Below, in pieces: positions 15,136 through 23,759 of a DNA stretch of 41,348 nucleotides. The notes beneath the pieces were generated by a model that was not told where the DNA came from, ran no database searches, and saw nothing but the letters and a program-made list of their open reading frames with translations. The translations under genes were made by a program, and so were the position numbers. This DNA comes from Candidatus Flavonifractor merdavium (GTDB taxonomy: Bacteria > Bacillota > Clostridia > Oscillospirales > Oscillospiraceae). The stretch covers positions 1-41,348 of the forward strand of contig DWXF01000013.1 of NCBI GenBank assembly GCA_019119335.1, given 5' to 3'. Each line of letters begins with the position of its first letter. Position 1 is the first letter of the stretch.

Positions 15136-15709
15136 CGCCGGTCCACCTCCGAAAGCCGTTGGGCTGAATGCCGAACCGCTCCAGCATCTTGCACACCAGA
15201 TGGTGCGTCATCTCCTCAATGGTGGCCCGCCGGTTGTAAAAGGTCATCATGGGGGGAAGAATGGTGACCCCGGGAATCCGGGACAGCTCCGCCAGGTTCC
15301 GCAGATGGATCGCGCTGAGGGGGCTCTCCCTGGCCACCAGCACCAGGGGCCTGCCCTCCTTGATGGTCACGTCGGCGGCCCGCAGCAGCAGGTTGTCGGC
15401 GTAGCCGCAGCAGATGCCCGCCACCGTTTTCATGCTGCAGGGCACAATCAGCATCCCCTCCGTCCGGAAGGTGCCGCTGGCCGGTCCGGCGCCGATATTG
15501 CCCGTCTCATAGCAGGTGTGGGCCAGGGCCTTCATCTCCTCCAGGCTGCGGCTGCTCTCCCAGCGCAGCGTCTCCGCTGCGCCGGCGCTGACGATGAGGT
15601 GAACCTCCCACTCCGGATGCCGCCGCAGCTCCTCCAGGCAGGCCAGGGCCAGAGGCGCGCCGCTGGCGCCGCTGACTCCCACCACCAGCCTGCGCTTTTC
15701 GCCGCTCAT
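15116..15709 (-). CDS. Flavin prenyltransferase, UbiX/LpdB family
   Basis: 197 residues. The FMN-binding motif GVSGASGAPLAL is at residues 11-22, and the core MLIVPCSMKTVAGICCGYAD is diagnostic of UbiX; LVLVARESPLSAIHLRNL and PPMMTFYNRRATIEEM complete the fold. It makes prenyl-FMN, the cofactor of UbiD decarboxylases, from FMN and a dimethylallyl phosphate. The start ATG overlaps the stop of the UbiD gene by 4 bp, so cofactor maker and user are translationally coupled. Confidence 0.94.
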   Translation of the reverse strand: MSGEKRRLVVGVSGASGAPLALACLEELRRHPEWEVHLIVSAGAAETLRWESSRSLEEMKALAHTCYETGNIGAGPASGTFRTEGMLIVPCSMKTVAGICCGYADNLLLRAADVTIKEGRPLVLVARESPLSAIHLRNLAELSRIPGVTILPPMMTFYNRRATIEEMTHHLVCKMLERFGIQPNGFRRWTGDAGEEV

Positions 15710-17184
15710 TTGAACAGCTCCGGCACCCAGTGGGCCGGATCCACATCCTTGAACTTGCAGCGCTGGAACCGGGCTTTCTGGTCAAAGGGCACCGTGCAGT
15801 CAAAAATAGCCTTGCAGGCAATCCCCCGGTCCAGGATAGAGGGGGAATAGGACGGGTCGTTGGAGGGGTCCAGGGGATGGCAGCGTACCCCGGGAATGGT
15901 CACAATGTCCCGGTCGGCCTGGAAGCGGGTGGTCATGGCCCACATCACATCGGACAGGTCGAAGCAGTCCACATCCTCGTCCACCAGGAACACATGCTTG
16001 AGCTCGCTGAAGGCCGAGAAGGCCAGCAGAGCGGCCTGCCGCTGGCGTCCCTCGTCGGAAGGCATGGTCTTTTTGAACTGGAGCACCGCCACATATTTGC
16101 CGCCGCCGCAGGAGGCGCAGTACACGTTCTGCAATTTGCCCGGCATGGCCCGGTTGACCATGGCCAGGATGCTGGTCTCGGTGGGAATGCCCGCCATGGA
16201 GACGTGCTCCTCGCTGGGCCCGATGCAGGTCTGCATGATAGGATTTTTCCGGGTGGTCACCGCCTTGACCTTGATGACGGGCAGCGAGGGGTTGGCCGGT
16301 CCGGTGTAGCCGGGGAATTCCGGCATGGCCTTGCCGGTATTGGTATTCTGGTCCTCCCGGCAGCGGGTGCCGGGAAGCAGTTCCCCTTCGATCACATATT
16401 CGGCGTTGGCAATGCAGTATTCCTCGATGGTAAGGCAGCGGGTGAGCTTCACCCCCTCTCCCCGGATGGCGCCGGCGGCTCCCAGCTCGTTGTAGCCCAG
16501 GGGGGTCGTGGGGGGTTCGAAGCAGGAGGCAATCTCAATGGCCGGATCCACGCCGATGGAGAGGGAAATGGGCAGAGGCTTGCCGGCAGCCTCCGCCTTC
16601 TGGCGGAACACTTCCAAATGGCGGGCGCCGGGAACAAAGTACATGGAAATCTCGTCCTTGCTCTGGAGGCAGAGGCGGTGAATGGTGACATCCGACTCCC
16701 CGGTCTCCGGGTCAGAGGCATAGCACATGCCCATGGTGATATAGGGACCGGCATCCTCCTCGGTGTTGGTGGGGGCGGGCACCAGCTTGCGGATGTCAAA
16801 GTCCGGGTCGCTAACCAGGTGGACCACCTCCTGGCAGGGGGCCTCATCGTTGGGAACCACTACCGGAGCAATGGGCTTTTCCACCGCCCGGTTGAGCAGG
16901 AAACCCAGCCGCTCGGGCCGCTCATCCAGCAGGCAGCCCACCCGCTTCCGGCTGGCCAGCAGGCCGATGAGCACCCGGGCGTCGGGATGGCCCTTCACGT
17001 TGTTGAAGATCATGGCCGGGCCCTCCCGGGTGGGCCGCATCACCGTACCGCCCGCTCCCACATGCCGGTAGACCCCGGAAAGCTCGGCGTGGGGCTCCAC
17101 CGGCACGTCGGTTTCAACCAGCTGTCCTTCCAGGCTCTTCAGCAGCTCCAGGGCGGACCTGAGATCCGTAACCTTTTGTTTCAT
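15706..17184 (-). CDS. UbiD-family prenyl-FMN-dependent decarboxylase (LpdC/hydroxybenzoate decarboxylase type)
   Basis: 492 residues, the usual length. It carries the UbiD features: an N-terminal domain with RPTREGPAMIFNNVKGHPDA, the central PISLSIGVDPAIEIASCF, and acidic active-site segments around EYVIEGELLPG and the C-terminal EDVDCFDLSDVMWAM. AAAGGAG lies 9 nt before the ATG. With UbiX and the LpdD-like protein it forms a B-C-D decarboxylase set. These enzymes reversibly decarboxylate aromatic or alpha,beta-unsaturated acids. The flanking CoA-transferases and 3-hydroxyacyl-CoA dehydrogenase suggest a fatty-acid-like or aromatic-acid catabolic route; the substrate is unknown. Confidence 0.92.
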   Translation of the reverse strand: MKQKVTDLRSALELLKSLEGQLVETDVPVEPHAELSGVYRHVGAGGTVMRPTREGPAMIFNNVKGHPDARVLIGLLASRKRVGCLLDERPERLGFLLNRAVEKPIAPVVVPNDEAPCQEVVHLVSDPDFDIRKLVPAPTNTEEDAGPYITMGMCYASDPETGESDVTIHRLCLQSKDEISMYFVPGARHLEVFRQKAEAAGKPLPISLSIGVDPAIEIASCFEPPTTPLGYNELGAAGAIRGEGVKLTRCLTIEEYCIANAEYVIEGELLPGTRCREDQNTNTGKAMPEFPGYTGPANPSLPVIKVKAVTTRKNPIMQTCIGPSEEHVSMAGIPTETSILAMVNRAMPGKLQNVYCASCGGGKYVAVLQFKKTMPSDEGRQRQAALLAFSAFSELKHVFLVDEDVDCFDLSDVMWAMTTRFQADRDIVTIPGVRCHPLDPSNDPSYSPSILDRGIACKAIFDCTVPFDQKARFQRCKFKDVDPAHWVPELFK

Positions 17185-17218
17185 ATTGAATTTCTCCTTT
17201 CAGAAATAGGACCATTTT

Positions 17219-17259
17219 AAAAATACCCACCGGAGCCGCAGAGCGCCCGATGGGTATTT
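17219..17259 (-). terminator. Intra-operon terminator between CoA-transferase and ubiD genes
   Basis: AAATACCCA (17221-17229) pairs with TGGGTATTT (17251-17259), extended inward by CGG/CCG. On the minus strand the stem ends in TATTTTT. It lies just after the fused CoA-transferase stop and 35 bp before the ubiD start, so transcription into the decarboxylase genes must be by read-through. Confidence 0.7.
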
Positions 17260-17272
17260 CCGTGCAATCAGC

Positions 17273-18838
17273 CTACTGCAAAGACAGGCCCATTTTTGTA
17301 TGGTGGAAAATGCGCTCATCCATGGTTTTGAGCTGGTCGGCGATCAGGGGCCGGAAGGCCATTTTGCTCAGAATGTCCCGCTCCAGATCCACGCCGGGGG
17401 CGATTTCGGTGAGCATCACGCCCTCGGGAGCCAGACGGAACACCGCCCGCTCGGTGATGTAAAGGATTTCCTGGCCGCTCTTCCGGGCGTAGTCGGCGGA
17501 GAAGGTGATCTGCTGTACCTGCTCCACGAACTTTACCCCATCGCCGTCCTTGTGGATGGTGAGGCGGCCGCCGCCCACCTCGACCTCCAGCTTTCCGGCG
17601 GTAAACGCCCCCATGAAGCAGACTTTGTGGGTGTTCTGGGAGATGTTGATAAATCCCCCCGGCCCGGTGCAGCGGGTGCCGAACTTGGATACGTTGACGT
17701 TTCCGTACTGGTCGATTTCGGCCGCGCCAAGGAAGGTCATATCCAGCAGGCCGCCGTCGTAGAGGTCAAAGGTATCGCAGATGGTGTCGATCACATCCGG
17801 ATTGACCGAGGCGGCAAAGCCCACGCCCTCCACCGGCACGCCGCCCATGGGGCCGGACTCCAGGGAGAGGGTCAGGCCGGTAATGCCCTCCTCGTTGGCC
17901 ACGCTGCCCACACCGGAGGGAATTCCGATGCCCAGGTTGATGACGACGTTGGGCCGCAGCTCCATGGCGCCCCGGCGGGCAATCACCTTGCGGATGCTCA
18001 TGTCCATGGGCGCAATGGCGCTGACGGGACAGCGCAGCTCACCGGACAGCTCCGGGCGGTAGGCGTCGGTGGCGTAGCCCTGGCGGTGCAGCTCCTCCGG
18101 AGCTACCACCACATAGTCCACCAGGCTGCTGTGGATGCGCACCCGCTTGGGGTGGATGCTCCCCCGCTGCACCACCCGCTCCACCTGGGCGATCACCTTG
18201 CCGCCGCAGTTGTGGACGGCCGCAGCGATTTCCAGCTCCGCGCCGGTCAGGGCTTCGTGGTCCATGGAGAGATTGCCGTCCTCATCGGCATAGGTGGCCC
18301 GGATCAGGCAGGCGTCCAGATGGAAGGCAGGGTAAAACAGGGACTCCTTCCCTCCCAGCTCCACCAGAGACACCACATCCCGGCCCTGTTCCCTGGCCCG
18401 GTCATTGGCCTTGCATCCCTCCACCCTGGGGTCGGCAAAGGTGCCCAGGCCCACATGGGTGAGCACGCCGGGTTTCTTTCCGGCAATGGCGCGGAACAGG
18501 TGAACCACCACACCCAGAGGCAGGGTATAGCCGGCAATTTTGTTCTCTCCCACCATCTGGGCCACATAGGGCGGATTGGCCAGGTGTCCGGCCACAATGG
18601 TGTCCATCAGCCCCGGCTCAGCCAACCGGTTCAGGCCCTGATTGTCCCTGGCGTTGCTTCCCGGGCTGATGCCGGCCACCACTGTCAGCTTACTGGGGTG
18701 GCCAAATTGATCATAGCGGTCGCGCAGCGCCTTCAGCAAGGCGTCCGGACAGCAATAGGCGCCAAAGCCGCCCACCACAACAGTCTGCCCGTCCTGGAGC
18801 AGCTCGGCAGCGTCCCTGGCCGTAATAAATTCCGTCAT
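17273..18838 (-). CDS. Fused alpha-beta family I CoA-transferase (propionate/acetate CoA-transferase type)
   Basis: 521 residues from the ATG at 18838; the ATG at 18847 lies directly on the GGAAGG ribosome binding site, so it is rejected. The first half is an alpha-type domain (DGQTVVVGGFGAYCCPDALL) and the second half a beta-type domain (NVVINLGIGIPSGV), with the catalytic Glu in LSLESGPMGG at about residue 327. This single-chain form includes propionate CoA-transferase and YdiF. It is the first gene behind a sigma-54-type promoter (18878-18893) and lies divergent from the activator gene. The operon thus holds two different CoA-transferases, which suggests two distinct CoA exchange steps. 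Confidence 0.9.
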   Translation of the reverse strand: MTEFITARDAAELLQDGQTVVVGGFGAYCCPDALLKALRDRYDQFGHPSKLTVVAGISPGSNARDNQGLNRLAEPGLMDTIVAGHLANPPYVAQMVGENKIAGYTLPLGVVVHLFRAIAGKKPGVLTHVGLGTFADPRVEGCKANDRAREQGRDVVSLVELGGKESLFYPAFHLDACLIRATYADEDGNLSMDHEALTGAELEIAAAVHNCGGKVIAQVERVVQRGSIHPKRVRIHSSLVDYVVVAPEELHRQGYATDAYRPELSGELRCPVSAIAPMDMSIRKVIARRGAMELRPNVVINLGIGIPSGVGSVANEEGITGLTLSLESGPMGGVPVEGVGFAASVNPDVIDTICDTFDLYDGGLLDMTFLGAAEIDQYGNVNVSKFGTRCTGPGGFINISQNTHKVCFMGAFTAGKLEVEVGGGRLTIHKDGDGVKFVEQVQQITFSADYARKSGQEILYITERAVFRLAPEGVMLTEIAPGVDLERDILSKMAFRPLIADQLKTMDERIFHHTKMGLSLQ

Positions 18839-18877
18839 GTCGTTCATCCTTCCGTATGAGCGTTACCCTGGTATTGA

Positions 18878-18893
18878 GCAAAAGGAATGCCAA
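18878..18893 (-). promoter_or_regulatory. Sigma-54 (-24/-12) promoter of the CoA-transferase operon
   Basis: The minus strand reads TTGGCATTCCTTTTGC, matching TTGGCAC-N5-TTGC with one change. It lies about 40 bp before the ATG at 18838 and faces the operon. The divergent gene encodes a sigma-54 activator. The palindrome-like TTGTCTTGACAA at 19031-19042 is a possible activator site. Confidence 0.75.
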
Positions 18894-19035
18894 CTAACGG
18901 CCAACATGCTGTATTCCTTGCAGCTCAACGCTTACATGGGATACTGGTCCGTCCGGAAGGAGGTGCGCTCAAGAAAACGTGTAGGTGTTTCTCCGATAAT
19001 TCCAAAGCAGTGTAGGAGAAAACCAACATTTTGTC

Positions 19036-19063
19036 TTGACAAGTTTTGAAAATGTGGTAGGCT
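19036..19063 (+). promoter_or_regulatory. Sigma-A-type promoter of the activator gene
   Basis: A perfect -35 TTGACA (19036-19041) with a 16-nt spacer and a weak -10 TAGGCT (19058-19063), about 35 bp upstream of the GTG start. The good -35 and poor -10 suit a modestly expressed regulator. Confidence 0.5.
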
Positions 19064-19097
19064 TTTAACCAAATCAATTTTGCAGGGAGGGTTTCAT

Positions 19098-20513
19098 GTG
19101 GAGCACGAAGCAGTCTGCTATTCCCGCTATGACCAGGGACCTGAGTATGGACTTGACATGCTGGAACGTTCTCTGGCAGCCCTGGGGCACACCTGTATCG
19201 TAGATCACGAGGGCCGGTATATCTACATCACGAAAACCTATGCCGAGCAGTTGGGTCTTGCACCGGAACAGGTTATCGGGCGAAAAATTTCCGACGTACT
19301 GGACGATTCCACCGTGCCCAACGTGCTGAAAACCGGCCAGCCCATCCGCGAGTCCCTCTACCTGCGGAATAACACCATCAATCTGATTAACCGCTTGCCC
19401 ATTTATGCCGGCGGAAAGGTGGTGGGCGCAGTGGCCCAGTCCCTGGCCACCGATGACAAAACCGTACGGCAGCTCCAGAACCGCCTGAGCAAGGTGGTAA
19501 CCGAACTGAACTACTACAAGGAAAAAGTACGGCTGAACGAGGGAAAACGGGTATCCGCCGACGCGATCGTCACCCGAAACGAGGGAATGATCGCCCTGAA
19601 GGAAAGCCTGAGCACGGTAGCCCGCACCCGGTCCAGCGTATTGATCACGGGAGAGAGCGGTACCGGGAAGGAGGTGGTCTCCTGCGCCATTCATGATCTG
19701 TCCCCCCGCAAGGACAAGCCTTTTATCCGGCTTAACTGTGCCGCCATTCCGGACAATCTGCTGGAGGCGGAGCTTTTCGGCTACGAGGAGGGGGCCTTTA
19801 CCGGCGCGCTGAAGGGCGGCAAGATGGGGGATTTTGAAGCGGCCAACAAGGGTACCCTGCTGCTGGATGAGGTGGACTCCCTGACGCTGAATATGCAGTC
19901 CAAGCTGCTGCGGGCCATTCAGGAGCGGGAAATCAAAAAAGTGGGCAGCATCAAGTCCATCCCCATCGACGTACGGTTTATTTTCGCCACCAACAAGGAC
20001 CTGGCCTCCATGGTGCGGGAGGGAAAATTCCGGGAGGATTTTTACTACCGCATCAACGTTATCAGCCTGGAAATTCCGCCTCTGCGGGAGCGTCTGGATG
20101 ATATTCCCCTGCTGGTTGACCATTTTATTCAAAAATTCAACGAAGAAATGGATATGGACATTCAGGGCATTACGCCCAAGGCGCTGGATCTGCTGCAGCA
20201 CTATCACTGGCCGGGCAATATCCGGGAGCTGGAAAATCATGTGGAGCGGGCCTTCAACTATACCGCCGGACCCTTTCTGGATGTCTCGGATTTCGGCCTT
20301 GCGGGTGAAGCAGCGGAAGCGGTCAAGCTGCCCATTTCCCTCCGGGAGGCCAGAGAGACTGCCGAACGGGACGCCATTCTGCGCGCCTTGCAGCAGGCCG
20401 ATGGCAACAAAAAAGAAGCCGCCCAGATTTTGGAGATTGACCGCAGCCTGCTCTACGACAAGCTCCGAAGATATAACCTGGTCCAGGATGTGAAGGACAA
20501 AGCAGACACCTGA
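19098..20513 (+). CDS. Sigma-54-dependent transcriptional activator (PAS, AAA+, Fis-type HTH)
   Basis: 471 residues. An N-terminal PAS-like sensor domain (about 25-125) is followed by a linker helix and the AAA+ domain: Walker A GESGTGKE (185-192), the sigma-54-contacting loop GAFTGA (232-237, intact) and Walker B LLLDEVD near 254. A Fis-type HTH is at the C-terminus (NKKEAAQILEIDRSLLYDKL). The GTG at 19098 is chosen because GGGAGGG stands about 7 nt upstream; the in-frame TTG at 19080 has none. Sigma-54 promoters are visible before both the divergent CoA-transferase operon and the downstream dehydrogenase, so it very likely activates both. The PAS ligand is unknown, perhaps the substrate acid or its CoA ester. 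Confidence 0.93.
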   Translation: MEHEAVCYSRYDQGPEYGLDMLERSLAALGHTCIVDHEGRYIYITKTYAEQLGLAPEQVIGRKISDVLDDSTVPNVLKTGQPIRESLYLRNNTINLINRLPIYAGGKVVGAVAQSLATDDKTVRQLQNRLSKVVTELNYYKEKVRLNEGKRVSADAIVTRNEGMIALKESLSTVARTRSSVLITGESGTGKEVVSCAIHDLSPRKDKPFIRLNCAAIPDNLLEAELFGYEEGAFTGALKGGKMGDFEAANKGTLLLDEVDSLTLNMQSKLLRAIQEREIKKVGSIKSIPIDVRFIFATNKDLASMVREGKFREDFYYRINVISLEIPPLRERLDDIPLLVDHFIQKFNEEMDMDIQGITPKALDLLQHYHWPGNIRELENHVERAFNYTAGPFLDVSDFGLAGEAAEAVKLPISLREARETAERDAILRALQQADGNKKEAAQILEIDRSLLYDKLRRYNLVQDVKDKADT

Positions 20514-20589
20514 CAGAAAAAATTCCGTTTTTTCCTACACACTTTATATGGAAAATTGCCACACAGTCTGCAATCAGGGCATCTTCGAG

Positions 20590-20606
20590 TTGGCACATTT
20601 TTTGCT
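20590..20606 (+). promoter_or_regulatory. Consensus sigma-54 promoter before the dehydrogenase gene
   Basis: TTGGCACATTTTTTGCT matches the TTGGCAC-N5-TTGCT consensus at every defined position. It lies about 67 bp before the GTG start of the dehydrogenase. Upstream, ATTGC-N10-GCAAT (20555-20574) is a possible activator-binding inverted repeat. Confidence 0.88.
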
Positions 20607-20672
20607 CATATATTTGGTATATCATACCCTCTCCGGCGCCCGGCCGGAGGAGAACAGGAGGAATGGTCTACC

Positions 20673-21623
20673 GTGAAAATGGAAGGTGTCAAGCAAATCG
20701 CAATCGTGGGCACAGGGATGATCGCCACCAGCCTGGCCGTGCTGACCACAGGCCACGGCTACCCCACCGTTATGCTGTCCTTGAGCGAGGATCTTACCGC
20801 GGCCAGCAAAAAAACCTATGACGGTTTTTATGAGCAGATGATCCAGCGGGGCCTGCTCACCAGGGAACAAGCGGAAATCTGTGCCCGCTATCTCAGCTAT
20901 ACCATGAACTACCGGGACCTGGCCCAATCCGATGTGGCCTTTGAGTGCGTACTGGAGGTGCTAGAGGTCAAGCACCAGGTATATCAGGCCCTGGAGGATA
21001 CCTGCCCAAACCTGAAGGCCATCTGCTCGGTCAGTTCCGCCCTGGTGGTAGATCTACTGCGGGAGGGAATGGAGAAATATCGCAGTAAGATTCTGGTAAC
21101 CCACCCCTTCAATCCTCCCCACATGGTTCCCTATTTTGAACTGGATGCGGGCAGCGAAACCGAGCCCCAGGTGGTGGAATTTGTCCGGGAGCTGCTGGAA
21201 TCCATGGGGCGCAAGCCTGTTCTGCTGAAAAAGAGCGCCCCCGGCTTTATTGGCAACCGCCTGCAGTTTGCCCTTTGGCGCGAGGCGGTCCATATTGTGG
21301 AGAGCGGAATTGCCGACAGCCGGGACGTGGACACCTGCTTAATGTACAGCTTCTGCCCCCGCTATACCTCCATCGGTATTTTCGAGCATTTTGACAACGG
21401 CGGCCTGGATCTGAATCTGAACACCTGTAAAAGCATTTTCCCGGACCTGTGCAATGACACCACGCCTCCCGAGGCGGTGAGCCAGCGGGTGGCCCGGGGA
21501 GATCTGGGCTACAAGACGGGGAAAGGGTTTTACGACTGGACCGGCGTGGACCATGACGCGTTCCAAAAAAGAGTAACGGAACCATACTGGGGCTTTTTTA
21601 ACTGGACCCTACCTACGGAATAA
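20673..21623 (+). CDS. 3-hydroxyacyl-CoA dehydrogenase family protein
   Basis: 316 residues from the GTG at 20673 (AGGAGG 11 nt upstream; an ATG two codons later is possible). The NAD-binding motif is IAIVGTGMIATSLA at the N-terminus, and the catalytic histidine is in THPFNPPHMVPYFEL. APGFIGNRLQFALWREA and GYKTGKGFYDW are family hallmarks of the C-terminal domain. Typical members oxidise 3-hydroxybutyryl-CoA or carnitine. Its consensus sigma-54 promoter and position behind the activator link it to the decarboxylase/CoA-transferase operon, where it would process a 3-hydroxy or 3-keto CoA ester. Monocistronic; a terminator follows. Confidence 0.9.
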   Translation: MKMEGVKQIAIVGTGMIATSLAVLTTGHGYPTVMLSLSEDLTAASKKTYDGFYEQMIQRGLLTREQAEICARYLSYTMNYRDLAQSDVAFECVLEVLEVKHQVYQALEDTCPNLKAICSVSSALVVDLLREGMEKYRSKILVTHPFNPPHMVPYFELDAGSETEPQVVEFVRELLESMGRKPVLLKKSAPGFIGNRLQFALWREAVHIVESGIADSRDVDTCLMYSFCPRYTSIGIFEHFDNGGLDLNLNTCKSIFPDLCNDTTPPEAVSQRVARGDLGYKTGKGFYDWTGVDHDAFQKRVTEPYWGFFNWTLPTE

Positions 21624-21654
21624 GTCAGCATATTTTTTCCATTTTATAAACGCA

Positions 21655-21688
21655 GGGGCAGCGGAGATTCCATCCGCTGTCCCTTTTT
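21655..21688 (+). terminator. Rho-independent terminator
   Basis: GGGGCAGCGGA (21655-21665) pairs with TCCGCTGTCCC (21673-21683, one G-T pair), followed by five T. It ends the dehydrogenase transcript. Confidence 0.85.
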
Positions 21689-22084
21689 GCCTTCGTGTTA
21701 CAAGAAAACGCTATTCGTCGTTCAATTTATAAAGCCTTCAGCCCGATTTTTAGCGGCTCATCGGAAAGTCATTCTTTTTCTGCCCGGCTCAACAGCTCCT
21801 GCTGTCTCGGCCATAACAGCAATCCGGCTGCGGAGCTGACGCTTTTTCAACGCCTCGATGTGGGTTTGACGCGGATTGGCCTTCCCCCATTTTTCGTTTG
21901 TCAGACACCTGTCTGCGGCTGGTTGTGTGGTCAAAACAACCACAGTAAATTCTGATTGGAAATTCAATTATCCCTCTTCAACTTGCAGAAATTCTTTTCC
22001 TTGTGCCCTGGACTTACATTCTCCCGACCATTTTCTCAGCAGAAATTATGATGGAAACATGCAATTCTCGGACAAATTTTTCAT
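21689..22084. other. Intergenic stretch without a recognised gene
   Basis: Nearly 400 bp between the dehydrogenase terminator and the end of the lipoprotein gene. A 69-codon minus-strand frame (21758-21967) has no clear ribosome binding site and no family I recognise. AT content is higher than in the genes around. I see no convincing promoter, RNA or repeat. Confidence 0.4.
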
Positions 22085-23476
22085 TTAGGTTAAGGCAAGA
22101 AACGGTGTTTCCAGTTCTCCCTTGTACACCGCCTCCAGCGTGGCTTGAAAATTGCATTGGATAGCGCCATCCTCCGTCATGCAATAGTCAAACGTTATGG
22201 TAAGAGTGCGCGCCCCATCCAGAGTATCCAACCGGGAAACACTGGTACAGGAGAACGAACCGCTGGTTTTCAGACGTTCCCCGGCCTCCTCGGCCATGAT
22301 GTCCGTACCGTGGGGGTCCACAGTGGCTCCAAAGGTCTTGCACACCTGCCGGACCATGTTCTCCTCCCGTCCGTGTATCGCCGGGCCGGCCATGGTCAAG
22401 GTCAGCACTCCGCCGTAATCATCCTCCGCCGGCTCCCACAGACCCTTAAAGTCAATGGAATCGCTTTTCAGCTCCACCTCATGCTCCGCGCTGCTGACTA
22501 CCTCACAGTAACCCATCCCCAGCGCGTTTCGATTGTCCTGGCTGCTGAAGTAGTCGGCAAAGCTTCCCATTCTCCCGGGGGCAATGCCCATAGTCTCCTG
22601 CCCCGAGATGTACGCCAGCAGATTTTCCGGGTTGTCCAGATCCGCCTCAATCCGGTGCACCAGGATGTTTTCCAGATAGAAGTGCCCCATCTCGTCAAGG
22701 TAACACCGAATCAAAAGCCGCTCACTGGTTTTCTTGCCGTTCTCCCGGAAATCACTGGTGGAGTTCTGATAGATCTCCTGGGTGATGCTGTCCGTATAGC
22801 AGGTTCCTACGGTCTGAAAATAGCTTCTGCAATAATTTACAAACTCCAGAACGGTGCTTCTCTCATAATACGGCTCCTGCACATTGTTCAGGTAGGCCAG
22901 CACCTGCTCCTCTGTGTCCGCAAGAGTCCCTGACCGGCGGACACTGCCCATGATTTCCCCGGTGGTCTGGTTGTACAGGTTTGTTTTTTCCACATATTGA
23001 GTTTTATCCTGCGTTTCCGCCCGAAATTCGCCATCCGGGCCATCGGGTTGCTTTACCGTATAGGTGCTGGGAACTGTGTCACCCGTCATCCCTGCCGTGT
23101 ACCGGAAATAGGACTCGACTGTTTTCCGCGCCATCTCCTCTCCGGTCATTTCGTGAGGAAAGTAAGCCCAGTCAAAGAAATGTCCGTATTGGGTTACATT
23201 GTACTCCACCTCCGGCACGGAGGACTGTACCCCCAGCAGCACAATGTCTCCCCCATTTGGAATCCGCTCCGGGACAATGGCGGTATCGCACACCACAGCG
23301 CTGGGGAGCGCCGGTTCTGACGTATCCCCTGACTCCTGTACGGACGAATCGGGCTGGCTTTCTTCCGGTCCGGCTGTCATCTGGGGCACGTCCTGTTCTG
23401 CATCTTGTTTTCCGCCGCAGGCAGTCAGGGACAGCAGCAGGAGTGCGGAAAGGATCAGGGACAACATACGTTTCAT
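22085..23476 (-). CDS. Secreted lipoprotein of unknown function
   Basis: 463 residues from the ATG at 23476. The N-terminus MKRMLSLILSALLLLSLTAC is a type II signal peptide with lipobox LTAC, so the mature protein should be lipid-anchored on the outer face of the membrane. A low-complexity acidic Ser/Glu/Pro linker follows (to about residue 55), then a soluble mixed alpha/beta region rich in aromatic and acidic residues. No catalytic motif is recognised. The gene stands alone, with a long upstream region and an upstream GAGAGG of only moderate quality as ribosome binding site. It may be a substrate-binding or cell-envelope protein, but nothing in it supports a specific role. Confidence 0.85.
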   Translation of the reverse strand: MKRMLSLILSALLLLSLTACGGKQDAEQDVPQMTAGPEESQPDSSVQESGDTSEPALPSAVVCDTAIVPERIPNGGDIVLLGVQSSVPEVEYNVTQYGHFFDWAYFPHEMTGEEMARKTVESYFRYTAGMTGDTVPSTYTVKQPDGPDGEFRAETQDKTQYVEKTNLYNQTTGEIMGSVRRSGTLADTEEQVLAYLNNVQEPYYERSTVLEFVNYCRSYFQTVGTCYTDSITQEIYQNSTSDFRENGKKTSERLLIRCYLDEMGHFYLENILVHRIEADLDNPENLLAYISGQETMGIAPGRMGSFADYFSSQDNRNALGMGYCEVVSSAEHEVELKSDSIDFKGLWEPAEDDYGGVLTLTMAGPAIHGREENMVRQVCKTFGATVDPHGTDIMAEEAGERLKTSGSFSCTSVSRLDTLDGARTLTITFDYCMTEDGAIQCNFQATLEAVYKGELETPFLALT

Positions 23477-23716
23477 AAAATCATCGCATCCTCTCATCAA
23501 ATTATTTTGGCGGGCGCTCCGGCCCAATGGTTTGCATCAGCGGAACAGGGCAAAATCAGGTCTGGTCAGCGTAAAGGAAGGCCTTCGCATTGGTAGGCAT
23601 CAGGGGGCGGGGGCAAGTCCTCCCTTCCCCTGAGCACAGCGGTATCATACCAAATCTCCCGCCCGGTCTTTTTCAAAATCAATAGAAATACTCCGCAGCG
23701 GCAGCCCAAACGCAGA

Positions 23717-23755
23717 ACGGCGCCCCCTGTCCGGCAGCGGGACAGGGGGCGCCGT
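23717..23755 (-). terminator. Strong hairpin behind the WYL genes
   Basis: A 16-bp stem ACGGCGCCCCCTGTCC (23717-23732) with its complement at 23740-23755, directly after the stop of the second WYL gene. The T tract on the minus strand is poor (TCTGCGTTTG), so termination efficiency is uncertain. Confidence 0.6.
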
Positions 23756-23759
23756 GTTT

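Noticed and set aside
21758-21967. 69-codon minus-strand frame
   Set aside because: No good ribosome binding site or recognisable family; kept only as a remark in the intergenic entry.
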